Shown piece after piece: positions 9,832 through 20,879 of a stretch of DNA of 64,000 nucleotides (positions are counted from its first letter, which is position 1; every line of letters starts with the position of its first letter). Under the pieces are notes generated by a model. That model was not told where the DNA came from and made no database searches. It was given only the letters and a program-made list of their open reading frames with translations. Where the stretch lies: assembly GCA_977006965.1 (NCBI GenBank), contig OZ345372.1:1674001-1738000 (forward strand), in the 5' to 3' direction. A program made the translations under genes and the position numbers. The DNA comes from Phymatolithon calcareum. Taxonomy: Eukaryota > Rhodophyta > Florideophyceae > Hapalidiales.

Positions 9832-10646
9832 AAAATTTGCGAGCAGCATACGAGCATAGCAAGGGTCTGACTTGATTTTCGAATAGTGGGTACGACACGA
9901 TCCTTCTGGGTATCAAAGCCTACCTCTGGATCAGAGTGGAACCGCGAGGGGAAAAATACTCCGTGCGAAGTCAGCTGAGCTTGACTTAAGATTCAGTTCA
10001 CAGTCGCAGTATCGACTGCCTGGAACATGGCAACGAGTTCATCAAGTGCTCTCCTTGTGAGAGCCTTGACACTGAGCCAGTTCGACGAGGGGTGAAAATT
10101 GCATGCAGAAATAAGCATGATTGGTGTAACTCTGGCAGAAAAAAGGAGTCCATTTGCGGGCGCCCAATGAGTACGCTACACTTGCGGGAAGTCCAGTGGT
10201 CGCATTGATAAGACACGAAAGCGAGCCTCCGCGTTAAAGGACTATGAGCGCTGAACGATGGCAGATCTGGCATACTAAAGACGTTAAACGACTGCAGCGA
10301 GTCGAAAATAAGGGACAGAACATTAAGATGAATGATGCCGGCGTTGTAGAGGAGCGGGGGCTTTGAATTGGCCGTCAAGTTTGTTACAAACGCGAAAGGA
10401 AGGTAAAGATATGACTTCGGTGTGCGCGACTGCATCTTAGTGCCCTGAATGGAAAGTCCACTGTTGGCATAGAGCAGAGTGACAGGGGAAAGCTTCGAGC
10501 TCTGAGAAGCCGAACTGACGAGAAGGAGAACCTTTGCGCGCGCGATCTGGGCAATCGAAATAGAATCAGGAACCACCATTCCTTTACCTTTCGGCGCCTG
10601 GGGGACATTTTTCCAGTGCCCCGACGACAGAGGAGAGTTACGCACC

Positions 10647-11733
10647 TAGTGTCTATTTGACAGACCCCCTCAATTGAGGGACGATTTGAAAGCTCGAAAA
10701 ATCCATAAACCAAATTCGAATAAGATCGCTCCCGCTATATTCGAAAAGCCTGGTTTATATTCTGTGCGAAGAGTATCTAAACTGCTACCTTAAATTCGCT
10801 TCGTTCGGCGCTAGCAACGAAAATATGTTGGTCACTCAGAAGTACCAAACCTGCTATTCCAGGAGAAAAACACCGGCCGTGCGCGGTTGGTACATCAGTA
10901 CACACCAAGGAAGCATCGGAAAGCGGTCTCGCAGAGTGCTACAGACTATACGGAGCCTTTTCGAAGTCAAAAAAGGTGAGTGTTTTGGTTCAGAATGTAC
11001 TCGGGGAAAATTCAATGGTCGAGCGAGCATGTCACATCGTGTGAAATGGGTTCTGATTCGTTATCCATTGAAGAACACTAAGATTAAGACACTAAATATT
11101 GTCAACATCAAGGCAGAGAACTCTGCAGATGACATTCCAGACGCTCAGCAGCTTGAATCGAGCCAACACCGGCAAAGCGCGTTACCACCGAGGCCTGCTA
11201 AGCAGTGCTTACAGTGTTCATCCTTGCCAATATCCATCGCGAAACGCCTCTTTATCGTCAAGAATCGCGATCACAGACTTCTCATAAAGGCACGAAAGCT
11301 TCGATACAACCTTCAGAAGCTATAAACGCCTCATCTGAGCTCTCTCACAGGGCCCTTGCGACCAACCATCGCACCGCGAACTTGATGTCATCACCCCGGA
11401 CCGTGAGCGGAAAACTAGCGCTCATAGGGTGCCAAGTTACAAGCAGAAAGTTCTATGTCCGTTTCGGGATGATTTTTCTCTCAGTTGTGCAAACTTCGCA
11501 CTCTAACGAGACTTCGTATCCGAGAATTGTGGTATTGGACTTCATTCGAAGTAGGATTGCGTGGTAACGATGTGTCCCCAAGTTACCTGCGAAAAAATGC
11601 TGCTTGGACGTACATTAAGCTAAGAAGAAAGGGCCGAAAAGAGAATACAGTGACAGAGCCTATTAAGTTTTTCGAAATACTCGTTCTCATGGTAAGAATT
11701 GAGTTCGGCGCTGAGAGTGCTTTCTGGAAGTCT
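10647..11733 (+). mobile_element. Truncated copy of TIR element E
   Basis: It starts at a terminal motif, TA|GTGTCTATTTGAC, followed by the palindrome CCCTCAATTGAGGG. This is homologous to the right end of the copy at 27931-29906, here in the opposite orientation. Homology between the two copies runs through their ORFs and stops at about 11733, right after a shared FGAESAFWKS-encoding stretch. No matching second terminus follows, so this copy looks truncated. Confidence 0.6.
10825..11325 (+). CDS. Element E ORF, 166 aa, function unknown
   Basis: The frame starts with ATG at 10825 (MLVTQKYQTCYSRRK). The corresponding frame is conserved, with about 75% identity by eye over its first 53 codons, in the minus-strand copy at 28.6-29.7 kb. 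After codon 51, both copies carry AAAAGGTGAGT, a strong 5' splice-donor match, so the protein may be made from spliced exons rather than this simple frame. A second conserved block further on (about 11520-11730 here) encodes LWYWTSF, DVSPSYLRK and TVTEPIKFFEILVLM in both copies. I recognise no transposase signature. Conservation of both blocks across two decayed copies is the best evidence that they were coding. Confidence 0.4.
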   Translation: MLVTQKYQTCYSRRKTPAVRGWYISTHQGSIGKRSRRVLQTIRSLFEVKKGECFGSECTRGKFNGRASMSHRVKWVLIRYPLKNTKIKTLNIVNIKAENSADDIPDAQQLESSQHRQSALPPRPAKQCLQCSSLPISIAKRLFIVKNRDHRLLIKARKLRYNLQKL

Positions 11734-13894
11734 TGGCGATGGGGAGGCGTCAGGATCCGAGCTCCTGATGGTGCCTTTAAAGTTCAGGCCCCTGTATGTT
11801 CTTTCGCGATTGAAGCATCCCCTATCGAAGGACAACGGAGTGTCCGTGGCCATGCTACTGCCGACTGGTGTCGGCGAGCAGGGACGTGACGTTGCTGCAC
11901 ATCACGAACTGTGATGCACTTTGGGCACCCCAGCACTAATGATCGGCCCTGTTCTGGGTCGAGATTTGAATTCTGACTTTTACTGTTCTTTCTTTGAGCA
12001 ACTTCTCAATCTACACCCAGGAAGGAAATAATTTTCCCGAACGGCTATCTTGTTACCCAGAAATGTATCAACATGATGAACTGTCCGAACAGCTTTTATG
12101 CCTGCTTTCTTCCTGCACAGACTGCCTTTAGTCTCAGCAGTTTTTGTACCTTAAATATCTGAATGACCTAGCTTTCAATTAACGGCAGAGTACATCGTGC
12201 TCCCAACTTTCACCCAACTTGCAACTCTTAACCGCAGCATTAACGCTGCAGGAACGAACCAAGCAAAAGACGTGAAGGTAGAAGTTGAGGACGGTTGGTT
12301 TCTGAATATTAGCGTCTTCTGCCCTCAAATCTAACAAATGTGCCTATGCTGATGGAAATGTGGCTCCAGGGAGATGGTGTTCCCAAATTTGAGGATTACC
12401 ATCCCCACGTGCAGGGGTCTATGACTATCTCGAACTGTTACAGCAGACATAAAGCGACAAGATGGAGTCTTTCGCTCGCGTGCCGCTTCCTTTTCTATTG
12501 AAACCAGAGTTTGAGCGGCATGTTTTAGGTTAGGACGGGTCTGCGCAAATTATTTTGTTCGTCACTTTGTCCTCTCCGGAGAGCCATTTTAATCTGGGCG
12601 AAGAGAGACGGGTCGTGAAGAAGATGAAGCGATCTTCCGGTGGGTCTCTGCCAGCAAGCAGTTCTACTTCGCAGAAAAAATTGGAAATTTTTAGATTTCA
12701 GTAAAATTCTCTTTGAACTCTATGCACAAAAACTAGGTTTCCCGCATCTCCCGGGCAAACACGATGCGACTTCCAACAGTCTCTGAGTGCAGGAGCCGTC
12801 CGTCTTGCGCGAGGAAGGAGAGCGATACAGAACCCATCGTACGTAACGACGAGTAAGGGGCACGTCGCGTAAATGGCGTGCGCGTCATCGAACCAACCGT
12901 GAGTGTCAATGATTCCCATGGTATCGTATCTCATGTCCATACATATGCTCATTTTGATGTTTGAGAGGCCACTCCAGTTCCATGCCGCAAGGCGGATCCG
13001 CAGCGACGATACAATCATGGACAGTCTTCATGACGTCCGAAACTGGCTAATTCATGAAATAATTAAACTCGTACCGTCTCTCTCGCTCAACATGGAGAAA
13101 TCCCTCTTACAAGGCGAGAATCTCTCGTGTCCACTCAGCGCAAAAACGACTTATAAATTTCAGATCTTCCACGTCCACAGGCCTACGATAATATGTTCAT
13201 TAATCCGCACTCCGGGTTATGTGTGCGCAACGGAGGACGGGCCTTTGTACTGAGCTTAAAAAACTGCGGACATATGGATTGGCTTCACGTGACAAAGCGG
13301 TCGACTTTCACCGTTTCGACATTGGTTTATACGGGGTAGTAGCACTCTATTTGATCATATGATTCAATCGATTTCTCTCATGTCCCGACGTCGCGGCACC
13401 TCCGAGGTCGAGCATCCTCACTCACTTTGTCACTCGCACTCTCTGGCTTACTGTGGTTTCTATCAGGCAACGTCATTTGGATTTAATGACACCCATGTAG
13501 CCTTCCCTTTGAGTGCTTCTAGTTCTGAAGTCCCCCCCTTTATGATTATTTGCAAAATTCCCGCTTCTCATATTATCTTTCAAATATAAGTTAACGCCAG
13601 AATCGTTCTCGTCCGTGTTCCGAACCAAACATTTGTAAAATGCACTACATTATTCTTCATACACTTTACGAAATCAAAATCAAAAAGAGGACCAGTGTGA
13701 TTTCCGTCCAGTGAGAATTAGAACAAGTGTGTATTCTTCTTTGAAAGCTACCAGCGTTGAACGCATCTGCAGACGCTTAAGGCAGGTTTGCGAAGGCCGT
13801 ATTAACGTGGACGGGGTGTTTCTTGGTTTAATGTTTGTATTTTCCGTCCATACAAAATTTAACTCTGGCCCATGATTTGGCCTTGAATGCAAAA
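11734..13894. other. No gene seen
   Basis: There are only short frames on either strand. A 106-codon minus-strand frame at 12698-13018 shows no motif. A diffuse element-D-like core lies near 13763. AT-rich islands are scattered, with no repeat boundaries I can define. Confidence 0.4.
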
Positions 13895-14880
13895 GTATAT
13901 CAGGAAATCCGCAACAAGTACCGAAAACGTGGGGAAAGTTCGCTAAATCGGCACCCTTTGGGAAAACTACTACTCATCCGTTATGATACGCAGAGCACAC
14001 TATGCGACAGTACAATGTATTAGCGGAGACTTTCCAGGTGCTCAGATAGAATACCAGACATAAGATAAGAGTCGCCCTTGTAGCTTAGGAAGAGTTGCCG
14101 GTATATTTGTTTGACCGCTGTGCTTTTAAAATTAAACTTGTCAAAAAGGGAAAATTTGCTTCGTACGCTACTCGCTCTGCTTTAGCTCCTCGTTGTAAGT
14201 ATTATCTCCGTCATTGCAGGCTGGGAGGTCGATTATCATGTACTGAGCCGCTTTCTCGAAGTAATTTCGCTCCGCCTCAACAATTTTGTGGATGTTAGGC
14301 CGTAAGAAGTGACCGGTGTTTTCGCACGAGAAACAGTGACAGTCCCTATTTCTGACGGCAATTAGGGCTTCTTGCGATTGCGACCCGACGTAGCGACAAT
14401 ATCAAACGACATGAAATGATCCTGTATTCAACAGCAACTGCAACACGAGTGATACTGCCCTCCCATTGCTTGGCCCACGTTCTCCATACTTATATCTCCC
14501 GAACCAGTGCTTGTTACACGGATTGAACGCGACCCGATTCTGCACAAAGCGTCTAAAATCGTACAGAAGTGCAGCGACAACGTGCCTACATGACCGCTGG
14601 TGCTTTTCAAAATGGCGACAAGAACATGTAGCGTGGTAGTCTCTGCTAACTGACACATCGAATCGTGTCACTTCGCTGCGAACACAGCTCAGCGTGCCAC
14701 TTTAGATGACCTCTGACTCCACAAGCAGATTCTCTACTGGCATCGTTGGTTTGTATAAAAGTTTACCTGGAAAATGTCATAAAAAGTAGTAGTTTTAGCA
14801 AGCGGTGCCGATTTAGGGAACTTTCCCCACTTTTCCGGTCCATGTAGCGAATTTCCTGGACAATATTTCACTATTCCGTG
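13895..14880. mobile_element. Degenerate MULE-like element with long inverted repeats
   Basis: About 80 bp at 13898-13976 recurs inverted at about 14789-14875. Both contain GGGGAAAGTT, CTAAATCGGCACC and an outer CAGGAAAT/CCGC core, at roughly 80% identity by eye. Long terminal inverted repeats are typical of Mutator-like elements. A SWIM zinc finger, a C-terminal hallmark of MULE transposases, lies between them on the minus strand (14402-14671). At under 1 kb the element is too short to encode a full transposase, so it is an internally deleted copy. I could not find the expected 9-10-bp target duplication. Confidence 0.55.
14402..14671 (-). pseudogene. MULE transposase remnant with SWIM zinc finger
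   Basis: This 89-codon frame contains CSCRHFEKHQRSCRH, a C-x-C-x9-C-x-H SWIM finger, followed by a hydrophobic VVAALLYDF helix as in plant and fungal MULE/FAR1-type proteins. SWIM fingers mediate DNA or protein contacts near the C-terminus of these transposases. No DDE catalytic segment is found upstream, so this is a fragment. It sits centrally between the inverted repeats described above, which supports assignment to that element. Confidence 0.6.
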
Positions 14881-15720
14881 TCACGTGTAGCCAACTTGGT
14901 GGCATAGGGAATATTCTCTACTCCAATGCAGCTCGGACATTGTAGAATAAAAAGTGCAGAAGAAAATATTTCTGTCCATGAGTCTATCTAATCAATTCTA
15001 TATTTAATTGCTCCGCACGTAAAATTTCCAATTGAATTGCAATTAGGAGGCTATTTGCCCATTTGTAATGAAATTTTTTATCTTTCAGACTCTATATTCA
15101 CCATATTCGAGTGAGCTTCCTCGTCCTTAAGAGATTGATTCTTCAAATACTCACAATTCACATTCAGAAAAAGAATTGCTTCGACGTGATCCGTGTCATT
15201 TCTTCGAGATTATCTTTGAGAACTGTGATGTTGCGACCAGGGCTTAAATAGTAGGTAATTTGGTAAAATGACGACGTATATTGCCGCATTTGGTAACATG
15301 ATCACCAAGCATGGATATAGTTATGGTGCTGTAGTTTCTTGTCAATAATTAGCAACTGGTCCATCTCTCAGGTCCTTTGAAACCGATACATACCCCTGCG
15401 CCAACGTTTTGATCTTACAGCTATTTTCGTTTGCTAAACGGATCTGACCTGAGACGAAATGGAACAATTTTCAAGAGCCCTATTGAGTCCCACTCTTTAC
15501 AGAATTGTGTCGCAATAAAGCCGCTCAACAACCTCGCTGAGCTCGTTTTTTCGAAACACCATCCCATTCCTGCCACAGACTTCGACAATGGACTGGTCTT
15601 TTACTGCCGAAATTGACATCACCGCGCTTTCGAATTACTATATATTCAGCTCTTTCCACTCATGCTGCACTAAATCCTCAAAAGAACAAAACCCCGAGTC
15701 ACCGAAACTTATGACCCTAA
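14881..15720. other. No gene seen
   Basis: AT-rich sequence with no supported ORF, repeat boundary or RNA gene. Confidence 0.4.
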
Positions 15721-16190
15721 ATGGCCGAATCCAAGCACGAATCTAGATGTGGCTTTCGGCTGCATGCACTGAGTAACAAAAACAGATCTTTTCAGATTCG
15801 TGTCTGCCAGCCAGATCACAGTTGTGCGATCGGATTCGTCCCTAACCGCACTCAAATACATGAATTGGCAGGAGTACGAGTACCTGCGTATTCATGCCTG
15901 TGTATCGATTTTGTACATTCACCATTTCCTCCCTGAATCATCTTTGCCGTTGGGGGAGTTGGAAGCTGGTACCAAAAATCCACGTTTTTCAAAATTTGAT
16001 AAGGAGAAATTGTTATGCCACCAGCTACCGGATCTCAATGGTGCACTCCCTGTGCAAGCCGATCTTCCGCCGGTGACTAAGCGACGTCCAGGAAGGCCTA
16101 AAAATAGGAGTCTCATAGCTGGATCTGACTTGTCAGAAATGTAAAATGTAACAAACCTGGACATAACAGGCGCTCTTGCAAGGAAGCCCT
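15721..16190 (+). pseudogene. Second MULE transposase remnant: FAR1-like N-terminus joined to C-terminal zinc knuckle
   Basis: The first frame (15721-15936) reads CGFRLHALSNKN, SFQIRVCQPDHSC and GFVPNRTQIHELAG. This resembles the N-terminal DNA-binding module of MULE transposases, with its final Cys-rich DHSC. A second frame (ending 16143) has the C-terminal RRPGRPKNRS linker typical of MULEs. Immediately after it, with a frame shift, comes CNKPGHNRRSC, a CCHC zinc knuckle. The catalytic middle is absent, so this is an internally deleted, frameshifted copy. Its right end is abutted by the copia LTR at 16191, suggesting the copia element inserted into or beside it. Confidence 0.6.
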
Positions 16191-16441
16191 TGTGGAGATG
16201 TGGAGACTAGTTCCTTGGTTTATTGGGATGGTGGAACTCTAGCTATTTGTAGGCTAGAGCGGTAATGTGCCTGTCGGTTGGTTGGCACAGTGTGTCGCGT
16301 GCTTGGTTCGCCAGTGAGATATGTGGCTGGCGAGTCATGTGATCACCCATGTGCGCTATGCACTCGAGGCTCTCGATATGTGGGTGATGTAGGACTAGCA
16401 AGAAAAAGGATTAAGAGACTGGGGGAGATGTAGGACTATCA
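16191..16441 (-). repeat. Copia 3' LTR (251 bp)
   Basis: Read on the minus strand it starts TGATAGTCCTACATCTCC just after a GACCGGGGG purine run and ends CATCTCCACA, giving TG...CA termini. GATGTAGGACTA occurs twice inside (about 16386 and 16428 on the plus strand) as a 40-bp-spaced internal repeat. The same terminal bases border the primer site at the other end of the element. Confidence 0.65.
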
Positions 16442-16456
16442 CCCCCGGTCAGGCTC

Positions 16457-16873
16457 TTAGTCGTGATTGCCGATGAGTCGCAGATTGTCGAGGAACTTCT
16501 GCTTGCCTAGGGGCTTTGTGAAAATATCAGCCGGCTGCCCCGTTCCAGGGATGTGTTGTATATCGATCAAGCCACGTTGGACCTGCTCTGTTATGTAGCG
16601 CGAATTAATATAGATATGCTTGCTGTGCGTTGTGGCACCGTTTGCCACGGACATTGAAATAGTGGCTTTGTTGTCAACTCCCAGCTTGATAGTGGCGCAT
16701 ATTGGTATCTTCCACTCGTTGGCCAGGTTGTAGAGCCATACGATGATCCGAGCTGCCTCGAAGGCAGCGGTATATTCTGCTTCCGCAAAAAATAACGAGA
16801 TTGACTTCTGGAGCTTGCTCTTCCAGTAAATCATGGCTCCTGCATACGTGACGGCGACGCCAGTGTGCGGCAT
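16457..16873 (-). pseudogene. Copia RNase H fragment
   Basis: 138 codons cover the RNase H domain of copia Pol. Recognisable copia landmarks are SLFFAEAEYTAAFEAAR (the S-x-x-E-AEY region), HSKHIYINSRYITE and DIFTKPLGKQKFLDNLRLIG, the near-universal copia C-terminal end. The stop falls 16 bp before the 3' LTR, as expected. The N-terminal join to RT is broken by a frame change at about 16880. Confidence 0.9.
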
Positions 16874-16894
16874 TCGCGTGCTCGGGCACGCTGC

Positions 16895-17577
16895 TCAGTC
16901 GCTGTCAGAATACGGGCACAGTACTGGGTCGCTACCGTGCGAGTAGGCGATGTTGGCATCCTTTCGCCCGGAGAGGTAGCGGACGAGCCGTTTGAGTACG
17001 GTCATGTGGCGTTGGGTTGGCGCGTGGAGAAAGCATGCGAGATGGCTTGCGATATAAGCGATCTCATACACCACGGTGTCGACGATGAAACGGGCGATGC
17101 CGATTCCACTCCTGTAGAACTTGTGTTCCTCCTTGTCGAGAAACGCCTCTCCCGGTTTTCGGGCAGAGAGATCGGTTTGAGGGTCGTGCGGCATTGCGCA
17201 TGGATTACCGCCTGACAAGCCGAATTCGCGCAAAAGCTGCTTGACGTGCTTGCGGACTGACTGTTTGACGCCGGTACGCATGCGCTTTATGGCGACGCCC
17301 ATGAGTTGGTCGAGTAGAACCTGCTCCGTGACCTGCCATTCATTCATTACTTTGGTTATCAGGCGCTGTAGGTATTACTTGTCCGAGGATGTTAGATCAA
17401 AGTCGTCGGTATCGGCAGTAGGCGAGCGGTGGCGCCGGTAGAGGGATCCGTGTGTACGACGCATCCAGGCTCTGCTTTGATAACCTTCCAGCCCCACCTA
17501 GTCAGCTTAGCGTTGCGGTGGCGTTCCCATAAATATCCACCGTCCGGGCTGCCCATCTGTGCCCTTTGTATCAGCAC
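16895..17577 (-). pseudogene. Copia reverse transcriptase fragment
   Basis: Two frames, 17577-17392 and 17347-16895, together cover the C-terminal half of RT. Landmarks include LWERHRNAKLTRWGWKV, GCVVHTDPST, a TDDFDL stretch where copia normally has YVDD, MNEWQVTEQVLLDQLMG, HKFYRSGIGIARF and the TQRHMTVLKRLVRYL helix. The catalytic YVDD is altered and the frame shifts around it, so RT is dead in this copy. Confidence 0.8.
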
Positions 17578-18581
17578 AAGCTTTCCTGGTGCGGTAAAGG
17601 TGCCGTCGGAGCGGCGCGGCTATTTCATCGTTACGCGAAGCCGAGGGTCCGAAGGAGCGCGAGAGTAAGCACTCGGGACGTCAACGCTGCGGATGTGCTC
17701 ACCGCGCAGTGCGGCGTTAGCATATAGGAAGCGTCGAGCAGCATGCGAGGGCGATCGAGCTGCAGTTCGCTCGGCGTCGAAGTGCACTCCCGGTTGCATT
17801 AAATCTCCGCGGGCTTTGCAGCGCGCAGAGAAGCCGGTGAGGTACCCTTCAGCATTTGTCTTGTGTCTGTAGCTCCAGGTGTTCTGAACTGGTTTGTCGC
17901 TGGGCTGAGGTGTGGTGAACGCCCATGCGCCAAGGCGACCATTCGGTCAATAAAAGCGTCATGGGATTGTGGCCATTTCTGCGCGAAACGTCCGCGAAGG
18001 GCCTGCTTGGTTGACCGTGGGTCTGACGGTGGGCGCAATGGCGTTTTGAGATCAGCGCTGATAGCAGCTACGTACGGCTCTTCGTCAGATTGCGCTGAGG
18101 CCGCCCAGCTATTGCTGGATAGCCGATGCGGCGGCAATGGTTTGAAGGGCGGGGTTTTCGTGGCTGCGATACGTTCGGGAGCGGTAAGGTCTGTCGTACT
18201 GTCATCTCAAGAACGTGGGGGGAGGCCAAGTGTATTGTGCGGTCTGAGAGATCGCATCTGGGTAGCGACTGTAGCCTTTTTCTGGTCTGTGGGCTTGTTT
18301 GCAAAGCGCCTCTTAATTCCAGAATCTTGTTAGTCTTTTGTGGGCTGTGGGGTGCTCAGGAAGGCGGAGCCGACTGAGCTGCCGATTTCGGACTGCTTGT
18401 CAAGTGGGCGTCTAGGATCGCGTATCGAAACGAACTCAGCGGCACGGGCATCTACGGCCTTGCGCTTTGTAGTGTCAAGGACGTTGCTGGTGGATTTGGA
18501 AATCGGAGCTAAGTAGCGGCAGGCAATTCCGCGCGGGGTAAAGCTCTGCATGGTTTTAGATTTGTTTGGGACATAGAATTT
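17578..18581 (-). pseudogene. Copia linker and N-terminal RT region, heavily decayed
   Basis: This stretch joins the integrase to the RT fragment. Frames at 17799-18137 and 18330-18551 retain copia-like low-complexity linker sequence and a FAQKWPQSHDAFIDRM stretch at the entry to RT. They are separated by stops, and I cannot align them further by eye. Confidence 0.5.
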
Positions 18582-19292
18582 TTATCCGAAAGGCAGCGTA
18601 AGCGGTAAGTTGGATGGCGTTCCGAAGAGGGATTCATGGGGTGACTTGATTTTTCCGCTCTCTAGCGTTGCGTTTCCCTTGGCGATGCAATCCTCGAGAG
18701 CGTAGTCCCAATATCCCTGTGGGAGTCGCACGGATGCGAGCTGGGTGCGGATGCAATCTTTCAGCGTGCGAACAGCTCGCTCTGCCTCTCCGTTCATCTG
18801 TTGGCTGTTTGGTACTGAGAACGATATCTGTATGCCTTCTCTGAGCGCAAATTTTCGCGGTGCTCCAGCAAAAAGTTCTGGTGCCCCATCAGAGCGCATA
18901 CATTTGACTGTGTGTCCAGTAGCGCACTGGAGACGCTGTATGGCCTGCACGAGTTGCTGGCCTGCTTGACCCTTTGTGCGCGACGAAATTCCAGTGAGAA
19001 AGCTAGTGGCAACATCCACAAGCACGGTGAAGTAGCGGTTGTCGCGCACAGAGCGCTTAAGTGGCCCCGCAATGTCTGAGCTCAGTTTGTTCATCGGTTT
19101 GTATTGCGAGTTGCAGAGGGTTGGGTGAGAGGATCTGGTGAGCTTCGCTTTTGCGCAGGGCCTGCACGTGTGGACACCTTTCGATGTCGAAACGAGACTT
19201 TTCATGTGCGGGTTGCTGTGTAGAGCCCGCCTGATTGCAGCTGGGTGGGCGCGTGTGAGTGCATTGTGCACGTGACGCAATGATGCAAGCAC
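18582..19292 (-). pseudogene. Copia integrase
   Basis: 236 codons form an uninterrupted integrase core. The zinc-binding tail HTCRPCAKAK precedes the catalytic residues: D in NKLSSDIAGP, D in CMRSDGAPELF and E in QMNGEAERAVRTL, matching the DDE pattern with the copia-specific spacing. SFLTGISSRTK is the conserved strand region between the first two. The domain itself looks intact, but flanking Gag and RT are shifted in frame, so it cannot be made as part of Pol. Confidence 0.9.
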
Positions 19293-19417
19293 TAGTGCCG
19301 CGGAACGCGTGGTGCGAGACTGGTCTACGGCGGGCAGCGGCCTATCGAACTACAGTACGATTCCCGTTTGCGTACCGGTTGCGATAACATTCGCGGGCGG
19401 CAAGGTGCTTTGTTTCG

Positions 19418-20619
19418 TTACGAAGAATCGTCCGCAGCTAATGAGGATATCGTAGAACTGTGATAGGCGGGCTGCAGAGATGAGGTCGCGGACAAGGGCT
19501 GGCATGCGCAGCACCTGGTCCAGTGGAATGTTGGTGTTGGATCCAGCAAGGGTCGCATTACCGACTTGCGTTGCGAGGGTTTTTCTGTTGTCGGCGAGGC
19601 GGACCGGCGTTTTGATTTGCCGCGTGCGGCGAGAGGGGCGCCAGAGCTAGTGATATGATGGGTTACGGCTGAGTCGAGGAGAGGGGCGATGATGTACTGC
19701 TGATAATTATTTATGTTGTCACCCTCCGGCGCGTTACAAGAGGCTAGGATAGCGGCAACTGTGTCGGCGACCGTGTTGATGAGGTTAGGGTCAGTGGCGA
19801 TGGCGGCGGCAGCAGAGGGCTGCGTGTTGCTGGCGGTCGAGGTCGAGCGGGCCGCAATGCGGCGGCAGCGGTCATCACCCTCCGTGTGGTTGTCCATCAA
19901 GTGCTTCATGCACTTGTAGTCTTTGACCGATGGGTCTCCCGGACGACGACTGTAGCGTTGGCGGGAGTTGTTCGTTGTTAAGGAGCCCTGCGCACGACTC
20001 CGGTGACTCTTTCCGCGCGGAGGCTTCGTCGCCATGGCCAGACGCAGAACGGCGGCAACGAGTCGGCTGACGACGGCAGTTGTCTTCTGATTGTCGGGAA
20101 GGAAGGAGTAAAGCTCGCGAATGGAGTGTGCGTGAGGGTTGGATGGCGGGCCGGCGAGAATGTCCGCGATGTATGCGGGTGGATTGGCCAGGAAGTGGGT
20201 TGAATCGGCAGATAGGAGGCGATCGTGGCGGTCGCGGTGCGCGGCGATGTAGGCAGCAGCTGACGCGTAGGTGTCGAGTGGTTTGACGATGGCTGTTGCG
20301 GCAATGTCGTAGATTGATGTCTGAGGAGCCTGCTGGATGAGATGTTTGTAAGCGTTGAGAGCGGTCATTGGGGCTATGGCTTGCCGAAGCGATGTGTGGA
20401 CCGTGAGCATGAGGAATGATTTTAGAAGCGCGGCTTGCGCCAGTTCGATACCGCTGGCGGCCGCTGGCGCATGGCTGAGCAGGTGTGCGGCGCGCTGACC
20501 CTGCGCAACGGCTTCGACGCAGAGCTTCCAGTCGCGGTGTTTGGAAGCGTCGGCGCTGAGTCTGTCGACTCCGTCCGTGGGCCAGTGGGGGTGGGAATGT
20601 GGTCGTTAGTCTGTGCCAT
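19418..20619 (-). pseudogene. Copia Gag-protease, frameshifted
   Basis: The natural start is likely the ATG at 20619 (MAQTNDHIPTPTGP), about 120 nt inside the primer site. That frame then shifts at about 20520 into the frame ending at 19418. The joined reading contains the Gag WKLCVEAVAQGQ region, an Ala-rich middle and a Cys/His cluster (KCMKHLMDNHTEGDDRC). It also has an aspartic-protease core, LLDSAVTHHITSS, where active copia proteases have D-S-G-A. The changed catalytic triplet adds to the evidence that the copy is dead. Confidence 0.75.
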
Positions 20620-20743
20620 GGCGGCCGTGGTTTCGGCGTGACTGGTTCCGGACTTTGCGTATTTGGGGTTGCCGTTACGCGTGAAGCGCGCCGGAGAGCG
20701 GCTCTGGTGAAGGTTCTCTAAGTGCGCTATGGTGGTTAACGTT

Positions 20744-20757
20744 CTGGGCCCATAACC
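20744..20757 (-). promoter_or_regulatory. Copia primer-binding site complementary to the tRNAi-Met anticodon arm
   Basis: On the minus strand, GGTTATGGGCCCAG directly follows the LTR end TCTCCACA. It is the exact complement of the CTGGGCCCATAACC anticodon stem-loop of eukaryotic initiator tRNA-Met. It is not complementary to the tRNA 3' end. Drosophila copia and relatives use such an internally cleaved half-tRNA primer. Confidence 0.85.
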
Positions 20758-20879
20758 TGTGGAGATGTAGGACTAGCAGCCCTTGAGCCCCAAAGGGTCT
20801 CTCAGCCTTCCAATTAATAAACTGATGTTACTTCTGAACCCATAATTTCATGTTGCCCCGCATTACACATATGGGCGAG

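Larger units (their letters stand above)
16191..20780 (-). mobile_element. Decayed Ty1/copia retrotransposon
   Basis: On the minus strand the order is 5' LTR remnant, primer site, Gag/protease, integrase, RT, RNase H, purine run, 3' LTR. Integrase preceding RT is the diagnostic Ty1/copia order. Frameshifts and stops break every domain, so the copy is inactive. The 5' LTR matches the 3' LTR only over its terminal 20 or so bases (TGTGGAGATGT), so it is truncated or diverged. The right boundary is therefore approximate. Confidence 0.85.

Noticed and set aside
9998-10645. 215-codon minus-strand ORF
   Set aside because: It begins at GTG, has no protein-like motif, and stops at the terminal motif of element E. 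No support beyond length.
12698-13018. 106-codon minus-strand ORF
   Set aside because: No start context, motif or paralogue, and comparable lengths occur by chance on both strands nearby.
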